Source: Caulobacteraceae bacterium (GTDB taxonomy: Bacteria > Pseudomonadota > Alphaproteobacteria > Caulobacterales > Caulobacteraceae). Taken from it: a stretch of 16,299 bases of DNA. The first letter of the stretch is position 1. Every line of letters starts with the position of its first letter. The DNA lies in the NCBI GenBank assembly GCA_028291305.1, contig JAQGII010000373.1, positions 1-16,299 on the forward strand, written 5' to 3'. Below, one piece after another: positions 7,444 to 14,783 of this stretch. The notes beneath the pieces were generated by a model. It made no database searches. It was not told the DNA's origin and saw only the letters and a list, made by a program, of their open reading frames with translations. The position numbers were made by a program, and so were the translations under genes.

Positions 7444-7857
7444 TCAGGCGCCCGTCCTGGGGGCGGCGGGCGGGCCGCTCGGACGGGGGCTGAACACAGT
7501 GCCGTCGGCCTTGGTGGCGGTGATCAGGGCGCCGGCGGGACGACCGTCCTTCATCGGGTTGGCGACGATCGTCACCTTGTCGCCGGGCACGAACGACTTG
7601 GCCTTGATGCCTGCGCGCAGCAGGGTGCTCGGCCCCTCGGCTTCGAAGCCCCATTCGGTGGTCTTGCCGTCGGCGCCGGTGACCATCACCTGTAGCCAGG
7701 AGTGCGGGTTGGTGTACTGGAACTCCTTCACCGTGCCCTGCAGCGTGACCTTCTTCTCGTGGTCGAACATGGCGGCGGAATGGTGCGCGAGGGCGGGGGT
7801 GGCGAGAGCCGCCAAGGCCGCAGCGGACACCGACAGACCGATCAGAATTTTTCTCAT
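7444..7857 (-). CDS. Exported DUF6152 family protein
   Basis: This 137-residue protein has a clear Sec signal peptide: MRK, then a hydrophobic stretch, and an ALA cleavage site after residue 24. The mature form starts His-His-Ser. The mature part carries the features I associate with DUF6152: HHS..MFD at the new N-terminus, GTVKEFQYTNPHSW at about 42-55, and GDKVTI with a following NPMKDG. It is predicted to be a small periplasmic beta protein. The function is unknown. GGAGGA lies about 8 bases before the ATG. It is the first gene after operator B and precedes maleylacetate reductase and hydroxyquinol dioxygenase on the same strand, so it is likely co-expressed with aromatic degradation. The Pro-rich tail (about 124-134) is probably flexible. 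The family call is from memory of its consensus. Confidence 0.85.
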   Translation of the reverse strand: MRKILIGLSVSAAALAALATPALAHHSAAMFDHEKKVTLQGTVKEFQYTNPHSWLQVMVTGADGKTTEWGFEAEGPSTLLRAGIKAKSFVPGDKVTIVANPMKDGRPAGALITATKADGTVFSPRPSGPPAAPRTGA

Positions 7858-7991
7858 AATTCGAAATCCTCCATTTGAATTTTATTGGCGCCGACTAGGC
7901 GATCGATCGCAGATCCAGGGCCTTCTCGAACCCAATTACTCCGCCGCTATGGGCAGATTTAGACCGCGAAGATGGTCCGGCAACGCGATCT

Positions 7992-8026
7992 CGTCCTGCA
8001 CGAAGACGCTCAGTTTCTGCATGAAA
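7992..8026 (-). promoter_or_regulatory. Probable AraC-type operator B upstream of the DUF6152/maleylacetate reductase unit
   Basis: CTGCACGAA begins at 7996 and CTGCATGAA at 8017, again 21 bp apart. The two arms (13 and 12 bp) match operator A base for base, while the 10-bp middle differs. Orientation relative to the minus-strand genes is the same as for site A, and the distance to the first start codon (134 bp) is similar. A TTGCCG follows 12 bp beyond the nearer arm in the direction of transcription, with only a poor -10 candidate. The site also lies about 95 bp upstream of the -10 box of the divergent histidine ammonia-lyase gene, so an effect on that gene is possible. Confidence 0.75.
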
Positions 8027-8118
8027 AGGGTCTAGGGCAACACGCCCCATTTACGACGCCGCCGGCGGCTCTTCTTGGTCCGGGTGCGTCGGGACATGCA
8101 CCCGAGCCGCCCTGTGGC

Positions 8119-8124
8119 TATAAT
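8119..8124 (+). promoter_or_regulatory. Candidate -10 box for the histidine ammonia-lyase gene
   Basis: A perfect TATAAT stands out in GC-rich DNA 32 bp before the ATG at 8157. No convincing TTGACA-like -35 lies 16-18 bp upstream. The nearest resemblance, GGGACA at 8091-8096, is too far away. If used, it would give a leader of roughly 25 bases. The rest of the 299-bp gap 7858-8156 holds operator B and the minus-strand promoter region. Confidence 0.5.
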
Positions 8125-8156
8125 GTCGGGATGCGGTCCGAAACCGGCGGCGACCC

Positions 8157-9704
8157 ATGACCGACCTGATCCTGCATCCTGGCCAAATCGACCTTGCCGC
8201 CTGGCGATCCATCTATCGCGGCGCGACGTTTCGACTGCCGCCGGACGTCGGCGCGATCGTCGCCAAAGGCGCCGCGGCTGTCGAGGCGATCCTGGCGCGG
8301 GGCCAGCCGGTCTACGGCATCAATACGGGGTTCGGAAAGCTGGCCCAGGTGCGCATCGCGCCCGACGATCTCACCGCGCTCCAGCGCAATATCGTGCTGT
8401 CCCACGCCGCGGGCGTCGGCGAACCGACGCCCCTTCCCGTAGCCAGGTTGATGATGGCGCTGAAGCTGGCCAGCCTCGGCCAGGGCCATTCGGGCGCCCG
8501 ACCGCAGACGATGGCGCTGCTGCAGGCGATGCTGGATCGAGACCTCACTCCGGTCATCCCGGGTCAGGGGTCCGTCGGCGCGTCGGGCGATCTGGCTCCC
8601 CTGGCCCATATGGCGGCGGCGATGATCGGAGTCGGCAAGATCCTCGTCGGCGGCGCGGCCATCGCGGCCGCCGACGCCCTGGCGCAGGCCCAGCTCGAGC
8701 CCCTGGTCCTGGCGCCCAAGGAGGGCCTGGCCCTCCTGAACGGGACCGAATTTTCCACAGCCCACGCCCTGGCGGGACTTTTCGAAGCGGAGCTCCTGTT
8801 CCGGTCGGCCTTGGTCACGGGGGCCCTGGCCACCGAGGCCGCCAGGGGATCGGACACGCCCTTCGACGACCGCATCCACCGCCTCAGACGGCACGAGGGC
8901 CAGATCGCGACGGCGCGCGCCCTGCGCCGGCTAATGGAAGGGTCCGCCATTCGCGCCTCCCATCTCAAGGGCGACGAGCGGGTCCAGGATCCCTATTGCC
9001 TTCGCTGCCAGCCCCAGGTGATGGGCGCCGCCCTCGACGTGCTGCGCCAAGCCGGCCAGACCTTGACGGACGAGGCTAACGGCGTGACCGACAACCCGTT
9101 GATCTTCACCGATGGCGAAGGCGGCGAGCCGGTCGCCGAGGCCCTGTCCGGCGGCAACTTCCACGCGGAGCCCGTCGCCTTCGCCGCCGACATGATCGCC
9201 CTGGCCGTTTGCGAGATCGGCTCGCTGTCGGAAAGGCGCATCGCCATGCTGGTCGATCCGGCCCTGTCCGGCTTGCCGGCGTTTCTGGCGCCGAGGCCCG
9301 GGCTGAACTCCGGCTTCATGGTCCCCCAGGTCACCGCCGCCGCCCTGGTGTCGGAGAACAAGCAGCGGGCCTATCCCGCCAGCGTCGATTCGATCCCGAC
9401 CTCGGCCAACCAGGAAGACCATGTGTCGATGGCGGCCCATGGCGCACGGCGGCTGCTGGGGATGGCGGCCAATGCCCGCGCGGTGGTGGCCATCGAACTG
9501 CTGGCCGCCGCCCAGGGTTGCGACTTTCACGCCCCCCTCGCCTCCAGCGCGCCGCTGGAGGCCGTCCGCAAGCGGTTGCGCTCGCAGGTGCCGACCTTGG
9601 AAGCGGACCGCTTCGTTCAGCCCGACCTGGAAGCCGCCATCGCGATGGTGGCGAACGGCGTCGTGGTCGGCGCGGTCCAGGGCGTGGAGCTGCCCGGCGT
9701 CTAG
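8157..9704 (+). CDS. hutH: Histidine ammonia-lyase
   Basis: This 515-residue, full-length aromatic amino acid ammonia-lyase of the histidine type deaminates L-histidine to urocanate. The Ala142-Ser143-Gly144 triad in [16 protein letters not shown] forms the MIO electrophile. Other active-site residues are visible: Y53 in YGINTGFG, N195 in LLNGTEF, Q277 and Y280 in QDPYCLR, F335 in GGNFHAEP, and E420 in NQEDHVSM. Position 83 is His in LSHAAG, as in histidine lyases, where tyrosine lyases usually have a His-Leu pair, so TAL/PAL is unlikely. The start matches the common HutH beginning MTDLILHPG. The ribosome binding site is weak (CGGCGGCGACCC). No hutU, hutI, hutG or hutC is in the window, so it stands alone, divergent from the hydroquinone cluster. 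It may serve histidine use together with genes elsewhere, or urocanate formation alone. Confidence 0.95.
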   Translation: MTDLILHPGQIDLAAWRSIYRGATFRLPPDVGAIVAKGAAAVEAILARGQPVYGINTGFGKLAQVRIAPDDLTALQRNIVLSHAAGVGEPTPLPVARLMMALKLASLGQGHSGARPQTMALLQAMLDRDLTPVIPGQGSVGASGDLAPLAHMAAAMIGVGKILVGGAAIAAADALAQAQLEPLVLAPKEGLALLNGTEFSTAHALAGLFEAELLFRSALVTGALATEAARGSDTPFDDRIHRLRRHEGQIATARALRRLMEGSAIRASHLKGDERVQDPYCLRCQPQVMGAALDVLRQAGQTLTDEANGVTDNPLIFTDGEGGEPVAEALSGGNFHAEPVAFAADMIALAVCEIGSLSERRIAMLVDPALSGLPAFLAPRPGLNSGFMVPQVTAAALVSENKQRAYPASVDSIPTSANQEDHVSMAAHGARRLLGMAANARAVVAIELLAAAQGCDFHAPLASSAPLEAVRKRLRSQVPTLEADRFVQPDLEAAIAMVANGVVVGAVQGVELPGV

Positions 9705-9716
9705 CCCCCTGGCCCG

Positions 9717-9824
9717 CTACGAGATCCGCCCGCCGTAGCCGCCGGTCGGGGTGACGATGGTCACCGCCTCGCCGGCCTCCAGCACGGTCTGGTCGCAGGC
9801 CCCAGCGGCTCGCACCGTCCGTCC
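9717..9824 (-). pseudogene. C-terminal remnant resembling hydantoinase B/5-oxoprolinase
   Basis: In one minus-strand frame ending at the TAG at 9717-9719, about 35 codons read like the extreme C-terminus of the hydantoinase B/5-oxoprolinase family: GRTVRAAG, an acidic LEAGEAVTIVTP, then TGGYGG. The family usually has a basic start, then GD.v.IeTPGGGGyG close to the end. The frame meets a stop at 9864-9866, and no further similarity is seen upstream, so the rest of a gene of more than 500 residues is gone. It is read convergently towards hutH, whose stop lies 12 bp away. This looks like the scar of a deletion or rearrangement. The match is short, so the call is tentative. Confidence 0.45.
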
Positions 9825-10283
9825 AGCCGGCGCCCGCTGTTGTGAATTCGAAGGAGAGGTCACCTACTCGGACTTAGGCCGGCTGGAGCGACTATACGCT
9901 GAGCATCCAAGGCGCAGCGCGCCTCTTCTCGGCCCGGATTTATTGTAACGTCGGATCCAAATTTTCACCTGTGGGCGACTGTATTGGACGAGCGGTTCCC
10001 CAGCCGCAGGCATTACGTGGCCTCTACGCTTGAGGAAGCACTTTTTCGTCTTGAGGAACTGCCGACGGGGGTAGCGGCTTCTCCCCGGAGCCCCCTCCCC
10101 CAGGATCATAGCGGGCGCCACTCGACCCGTCTCCGACCGACCTCGCACCTCGATTTTTGCCCGCCAACCGCTGGCCGTGAAGCGGCGCCGTCCGGGCGGC
10201 GGCCGGCCGCCTCCGGGCGTGGAATTCCAGACCTGTTGCCCCTGCGCCTCGCGTGAAAAAAAAGCTGCAGATTCATGCACTAA
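9825..10283. other. Stretch without a recognisable gene
   Basis: These 459 bp carry no open frame with a recognisable protein. The frames across it are short, rich in Arg/Pro/Ser and lack family motifs, as expected for non-coding GC-rich DNA. Local features are AT-richer segments near 9938-9970 and 10251-10285 (including an eight-A run) and a 14-bp perfect palindrome. It may hold the promoter of the large penicillin-binding protein, but no clear -35/-10 pair was seen. Confidence 0.5.
10198..10211. repeat. Perfect 14-bp palindrome in the intergenic stretch
   Basis: GGCGGCCGGCCGCC is self-complementary over 14 bp. It lies about 75 bp before the first possible start of the penicillin-binding protein gene and is flanked by two short CCGGG repeats. 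It could be a protein-binding site or hairpin, but GC-only palindromes are common in such DNA. Confidence 0.35.
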
Positions 10284-13200
10284 ATGATCGAACGGGATGA
10301 TCTTATTCGCGTCTGGAAAGTTACGCAGATGACGCCCGGAGTCACCCGTCTCAGGGCTGGGGAAGACTGGCCGAAGATGACCGTCTGGCTGGATCTTAAA
10401 CGTCGGCCGCTCGCCGATCGCGGGGCCAAGCGGCGCCGATGGTGGCGGCCGGTCCTGTTCGCAAGCATCCTGGGGCTGTGCCTGCTGATCGCCGGGGAGA
10501 CCCAGAGTTCCTGGCTCCAGTCGAAGGTCTTTTCCCGCTGGAACGAGTCGATGACCTTCAGCCTGGCGGATGGTCCCAGCCAGACGATCCATTTCCCGGA
10601 GCACGGTCCTTTCGACCAGCGGCGAGGGTATATCCGGCTTCCCGCCTTTCTCGGCTCCCTGCAGGCCCGAGGGTATTCGGTCGAGCGGCAGGCGCGCGAA
10701 TCCCCCATGCTCCGGACGTTCCAGCAACTAGGCGGGTTTCCCCCCTATCCGGAAAAGGCCGCCGCCGGCCTGACCTTGGTCGCCGATGACGGACGGCCGT
10801 ATTACGCCGCCCTTCACCCGCAAGGGACCTATGGCTCCTTCGCCGCCATCCCCAAGGTCGTCACCCATTCACTGCTGTTCATCGAAGACCGCGAGCTGCT
10901 CGATCTGGATCATCCCGAGCGCAACCCCGCCGTGAATTGGGACCGGCTGTCGCTGGCCGTGTTCAAGCTCGGCGCCGGCCACGCCGGCGGGGGAGGTCGG
11001 CCGGGCGGCAGCACACTGGCGACCCAGATCGAAAAATCCCGGCACTCGCCGGGCGGACGGACCACGGCGCCCGGCGAAAAATTGCACCAGATGGTGTCGG
11101 CGAGTCTCAGGGCCTACCGCAACGGACCCGACACGATCGCCGTGCGCGAACAGATCGTCGTCGACGCGCTGAATTCGATGCCGCTCGCGGCGGTCCCAGG
11201 TCATGGCGAGGTGATTGGACTGGGTGACGGCCTGCAGCTCTGGTACGGGGCCGACCTCGATCGGATCAACCGGCTGCTCGCGGAGCCCGCCGCCAGCCAG
11301 GGCGATCTGGCCCAGAGGGGCCTGGCGCTGAAACAGGTGCTGAGCCTGATCGTCGCCCAGCGCCGGCCTTCGTATTACCTGCATCAGGGGCGGCGGGACC
11401 TGGAGGCGCTGACCGACAGCTATCTCAGGCTCCTGGCCGCATCCGGCGTGATCGATGCGCGATTGCGCGACGCGGCCGTACGCTCCCGCCTCCAGTTCCC
11501 CGCGATTGCGCCCGAAACGACCGGCTCTCCTGCGAACATGACCAAGGCCGTGTCGGCTATGCGGGTCGAGCTGCTGAGCTTGCTGGGGACGCCCTCGCTC
11601 TACGACCTCGACCGGCTGGACCTGACCGCGCAGACGACGTTGGACGCGCAGGCGCAGGCGCGGATCACCGAGGTGCTCCACAGTCTGGGCGAACCTGACA
11701 ATCTCGAGGCCCTCGGCCTCGTGGGGCCCCGCCTGCTGGAAAACGCGCCGCCGACGAAGGTCGCCTACAGCTTCACGCTGTTCGAGCGGGGCAATGGGGC
11801 AAACCTGCTGCGGGTCCAGACCGACAGCGTGGACCAGCCGCTCGACCTCAACGTCGGCACCAAGATGGAGCTCGGATCGACCGCCAAGGTCCGCACCCTC
11901 ATCACCTATCTGGACATCATCGCCGACCTGTACGACAGCGACCGAAACCTTGCCCCCGCGGCCCTGGAAGCGATGCAGGAAACCGGCGATCCGTTGAGCC
12001 GCTGGGTTGCCCAGTATCTGCTGAAGAATGGAGATCAGGGCCTGCCGAACCTGCTGCAGGCGGCGATGGAGCGGACCTACTCGTCCAGCCCCTACGAACG
12101 GTTCTTCACGGCCGGCGGCAGCCACACCTTCGAGAATTTCGACCACAAATTCAGCAGCGGCCAACTTCCGGTGGTCAAGGCGCTCGAGCAAAGCGTCAAC
12201 CTGGTGTTCATCCGGGTCATGCGGGACATCGTCGACTATCATATCGCCCATATCCCGGACACGGACGGGTTGATCGCCAACAGTGATCAGCCGATGCGGA
12301 AAGTCTATCTGAAGCAATTCGCCGATCAGGAGGGGCGGCAGTACCTGGGACGCTTCTACAAGCAATATAAGACCCTCGACCGCCCAGCGATCCTCGCGCA
12401 GGTGGCCGACCGGGCCAAATATTCGCGGCCGCGTCTTGCCGCATCGTTTCGCACCGTCCTGCCGGACGCGGACTATCCGCAGTTCGCCGGTCTGATCGGC
12501 CGCTGGGCCGATCCCAAGGTCCCGGACGATGACGCCATGCACAAGCTCTATGCGATGTATGCCCCCGATCGGCTGAGCCTTGCCGACCGGTCGTATATTG
12601 CGCGCATCCATCCCTTGGAGCTGTGGCTGGCCGGCTTCCTCTACGCGCACCCCGACGCCTCGTGGAAGGACATCGTCAAGGCAAGCGCGGACGTCCGCCA
12701 GGAGTCCTACAGCTGGCTGTTCAAGTCCAACCGTGTGGCGGCCCAGAACAAGCGGATCCGCATCCTGCTGGAAGAAGAAGCCTTCACCAAGATCCACAAG
12801 CAATGGCAGAGACTCGGCTATCCCTTCGACCATCTGGTCCCGTCCTACGCCACGGCGATCGGGACCTCCGGCGACCGCCCGGATGCCCTGGCGGAGCTGA
12901 TGGGCATCATCGTCAACAACGGCATTCGGCTGCCCACCGAGCGCATCCAGCAGCTCCACTTTGCCGCGGGCACGCCCTACGACACCGTCGTCAAGGCCTC
13001 CCCCGCGGCCGGCAAACGGGTCCTGAGACCCGAAATCGCCAGCGTCGTCCGTGCGGCCCTGATCAACGTGGTCGAGAACGGCACGGCGCGCCGGGCCAGC
13101 GGCGCGCTGCACGCCGCGGACGGCTCGCCCCTGGCCATCGGCGCCAAGACCGGCACGGGGGACAATCGGACCCAGCAGTTCGGGGCCGGCCGGCGACTGA

Positions 13201-13427
13201 TCGGATCGGTGGTGAGATCGCGCACGGCGACCCTGATCTTCTTCATCGACGATCGCTTTTTCGGAACGATCACCGCCCATGTCGACGGACCTCAGGCTGC
13301 GCAATACAAGTTCACCAGCGCCCTGCCGGCACAGCTGTTCAAGTCCCTCGCGCCGGAACTGGAACCGCTCGTCCAGCGCCCACGGGCGGCCTCGCCGGCG
13401 ACGGCGGGCCTTGTCGCCGCAGGATGA
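10284..13427 (+). CDS. Large GT51 transglycosylase/transpeptidase-type penicillin-binding protein
   Basis: This is a membrane-anchored bifunctional (class A-like) PBP for periplasmic peptidoglycan synthesis. Numbered from the first ATG (1047 residues), a transmembrane helix lies at about 54-70 after RRRWWR. A divergent GT51 domain follows, with LFIEDRE at 198-204 and GGSTLATQIEK at 241-251. The transpeptidase motifs are S532-T-A-K535, S637-V-N639 and K955-T-G-T958. The start is unresolved. No ribosome binding site precedes 10284, while the ATG at 10329 follows GGAAAG and that at 10377 gives a typical short cytoplasmic tail. The longest frame is given here. Oddities are about 315 residues between SVN and KTGT (far more than usual) and loss of the second GT51 Glu, where LRAYR replaces LRLER. 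The stop is 18 bp from the convergent NlpC/P60-type gene. The exact role in the wall is unknown. Confidence 0.88.
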   Translation: MIERDDLIRVWKVTQMTPGVTRLRAGEDWPKMTVWLDLKRRPLADRGAKRRRWWRPVLFASILGLCLLIAGETQSSWLQSKVFSRWNESMTFSLADGPSQTIHFPEHGPFDQRRGYIRLPAFLGSLQARGYSVERQARESPMLRTFQQLGGFPPYPEKAAAGLTLVADDGRPYYAALHPQGTYGSFAAIPKVVTHSLLFIEDRELLDLDHPERNPAVNWDRLSLAVFKLGAGHAGGGGRPGGSTLATQIEKSRHSPGGRTTAPGEKLHQMVSASLRAYRNGPDTIAVREQIVVDALNSMPLAAVPGHGEVIGLGDGLQLWYGADLDRINRLLAEPAASQGDLAQRGLALKQVLSLIVAQRRPSYYLHQGRRDLEALTDSYLRLLAASGVIDARLRDAAVRSRLQFPAIAPETTGSPANMTKAVSAMRVELLSLLGTPSLYDLDRLDLTAQTTLDAQAQARITEVLHSLGEPDNLEALGLVGPRLLENAPPTKVAYSFTLFERGNGANLLRVQTDSVDQPLDLNVGTKMELGSTAKVRTLITYLDIIADLYDSDRNLAPAALEAMQETGDPLSRWVAQYLLKNGDQGLPNLLQAAMERTYSSSPYERFFTAGGSHTFENFDHKFSSGQLPVVKALEQSVNLVFIRVMRDIVDYHIAHIPDTDGLIANSDQPMRKVYLKQFADQEGRQYLGRFYKQYKTLDRPAILAQVADRAKYSRPRLAASFRTVLPDADYPQFAGLIGRWADPKVPDDDAMHKLYAMYAPDRLSLADRSYIARIHPLELWLAGFLYAHPDASWKDIVKASADVRQESYSWLFKSNRVAAQNKRIRILLEEEAFTKIHKQWQRLGYPFDHLVPSYATAIGTSGDRPDALAELMGIIVNNGIRLPTERIQQLHFAAGTPYDTVVKASPAAGKRVLRPEIASVVRAALINVVENGTARRASGALHAADGSPLAIGAKTGTGDNRTQQFGAGRRLIGSVVRSRTATLIFFIDDRFFGTITAHVDGPQAAQYKFTSALPAQLFKSLAPELEPLVQRPRAASPATAGLVAAG

Positions 13428-13445
13428 GGCCCTGCGTAAAACAGT

Positions 13446-14312
13446 TCAAACGGGGCGCAAGCGCCGCCGGTCGGGCCGAGCCTGGCGGCCGAAAAAGCCC
13501 AGCCAACGCGGCTTGGTCCGGGACCATCTGCGGAAATTGAAGCCGCTCTCGATGCTGGGCTTCACGACCTCGAAATAGGGCGAAATGTCGAAATCCCGCG
13601 GCGTGAACAGGCCCTCGCTGCGGATCAGCAGCGTTTCGTGGGCGACGTAGGGCGATACCGCATAGCCCGCGCCGGTGGCCTCGTAGGGCAAATCGGGGTC
13701 CGGCAGGATCGGATAGCCGATCGAATGGAAGGCCTGGGCGATCATCGTCGAACAGATGGCCCGCGTCGGATCCCCGCTGCCGACGCCGAGCATCCGCCGG
13801 CGCAGGGCGACCGGGACCGGCGGATAGGGAACCAGATAGCGGATCAGATCCAGGACATAACGCAGGTCGTACTGCCGCCCGAGATAGGAGACGGCGAAGG
13901 CCACGACCTGGCGGCGCTGGTCTTCGTTCAGCCCGACCGGCCGGCAGACCCGTGTGTTGAAATGGGCGTATTTGGACAGCGGGACGGCGATGACCCCCTG
14001 CTCCGCCAGGGCTTCGATCAGGACACAGGCTTCGGTGTCGCCGGATGTCTTTGCCAAGGCGTCGCCGACATAGAGGGCGGCGTGCGACCATGTCGATTGG
14101 GTCAGGTATTTGATGATCGCGCTCATGCGGCTATCGCCCTCGATCAGCAGCACGTCGCCGGGCTTCAAGGCTCGCCGCAGAATCTCGCGTGGCGGCGCCG
14201 AGAAGGGCGCATAGCCGCTGACCGGCTGGTCGAGATAGCGGATGAGCCGCCGGCCGGCCCATCGCGCCAGGTTCCTGAACATCATCCGGACCGCCGGGGT
14301 TTCAGCGTTCAC
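13446..14312 (-). CDS. YiiX/YebB-like permuted NlpC/P60 cysteine hydrolase
   Basis: This 288-residue protein has the order of catalytic motifs of the circularly permuted NlpC/P60 group. GDVLLIEG is at 52-59, the His is H77 in WSHAALYVGD, a third polar residue is E100 in VLIEAL, and the nucleophile is C187 in AICSTMIAQAF. Relatives include peptidoglycan or amide hydrolases and, more distantly, LRAT-type lipid acyltransferases, so the substrate is open. No signal peptide is seen. The start used is GTG at 14312, which overlaps the end of the MerR gene by 11 bp. ATGs at residues 10-11 are alternatives. The gene is convergent with the large PBP, 18 bp away, which may hint at a shared envelope role. 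The family call is good; the function is inference. Confidence 0.85.
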   Translation of the reverse strand: MNAETPAVRMMFRNLARWAGRRLIRYLDQPVSGYAPFSAPPREILRRALKPGDVLLIEGDSRMSAIIKYLTQSTWSHAALYVGDALAKTSGDTEACVLIEALAEQGVIAVPLSKYAHFNTRVCRPVGLNEDQRRQVVAFAVSYLGRQYDLRYVLDLIRYLVPYPPVPVALRRRMLGVGSGDPTRAICSTMIAQAFHSIGYPILPDPDLPYEATGAGYAVSPYVAHETLLIRSEGLFTPRDFDISPYFEVVKPSIESGFNFRRWSRTKPRWLGFFGRQARPDRRRLRPV

Positions 14313-14736
14313 CTGCAGTAGCGCTCGCCTCGCGCAGGCGGTTGGTCGCTTCGCGTTCGATCCAGCGCATTTCCTCGATGGTCTGTTCCAGCGCCGCCTT
14401 CTGCTGGTCCAGTTCCCCCAGCCGCTCGCGCACCCGCGCGGCGAGGTGGCGGATCTGTTCGATGTGGCTGGGATCGGCGTCGTAGAGGTCGAGGAACTCC
14501 TTGATCTCCCGGAGCGAGAAGCCCAGCCGCTTGCCCCTGAGGATCAGCTGCATGCGGGCGACTTCGCGGCGTGTATAGATCCTCGTGGTTCCCACCCGAG
14601 TGGGCTCTATCAGTCCCTTGTCCTCGTAGAAGCGCAGCGTGCGGGTCGTGACGCCGAGCTTCGACGCCACCTGCTGGATGCCGCACAGGTCGCCTTCGCC
14701 CTCGGGATGTCGAACGTTCTTGTCTGCTGTCCTCAT
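14302..14736 (-). CDS. MerR-family transcriptional regulator
   Basis: This 144-residue regulator has an N-terminal winged helix at about 18-85. IQQVASKLGVTTRTLRFYEDKGLIEP is the typical MerR recognition region, TRIYTRREVARMQLILRGKRLGFSLREIKEFL follows, and a dimerising coiled coil spans about 88-135. The lone Cys at residue 18 and the absence of a C-terminal Cys motif argue against a metal sensor. The family also includes LiuR-type regulators of acyl-CoA catabolism, which would fit the acyl-CoA ligase directly upstream. The ATG at 14736 follows a GGGGAG ribosome binding site, 47 bp after the ligase stop. The stop overlaps the next gene's GTG start, so ligase, regulator and hydrolase are likely one operon. 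The target promoter is probably upstream of the ligase, outside the window. Confidence 0.92.
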   Translation of the reverse strand: MRTADKNVRHPEGEGDLCGIQQVASKLGVTTRTLRFYEDKGLIEPTRVGTTRIYTRREVARMQLILRGKRLGFSLREIKEFLDLYDADPSHIEQIRHLAARVRERLGELDQQKAALEQTIEEMRWIEREATNRLREASATAGER

Positions 14737-14783
14737 GTAGACTCCCCGGATAAGGCCAAGCTGCCGCCAGCACGCGGGCCGCG

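Noticed and set aside
8157..9704. Tyrosine or phenylalanine ammonia-lyase as an alternative call
   Set aside because: Residues 82-83 are Ser-His, and NQEDHVSM is present, as in histidine lyases. The His-Leu type selectivity pair of tyrosine lyases is absent.
9984..10256. 90-codon plus-strand frame before the PBP gene
   Set aside because: It has no ribosome binding site, low-complexity Arg/Pro/Ser composition and no family resemblance. It is treated as non-coding.
10256..10271. Eight-A run that could be a minus-strand terminator T-tract
   Set aside because: Only a 4-bp TGCA pairing precedes it on the minus strand, and no minus-strand gene ends there.
10272..10280. TTCATGCAC near the PBP start, an 8/9 match to the reversed half-site
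   Set aside because: No partner half-site occurs 21 bp on either side, so it is probably chance.
9864..10727. 287-codon minus-strand frame across the hutH-PBP gap
   Set aside because: Its first half is antisense to the PBP gene and the rest has no recognisable motif. Only the separate frame downstream of its stop shows hydantoinase B-like similarity.
11095..13304. Long minus-strand open frame opposite the PBP gene
   Set aside because: It is a shadow of the PBP reading frame; the plus-strand protein carries all three transpeptidase motifs.
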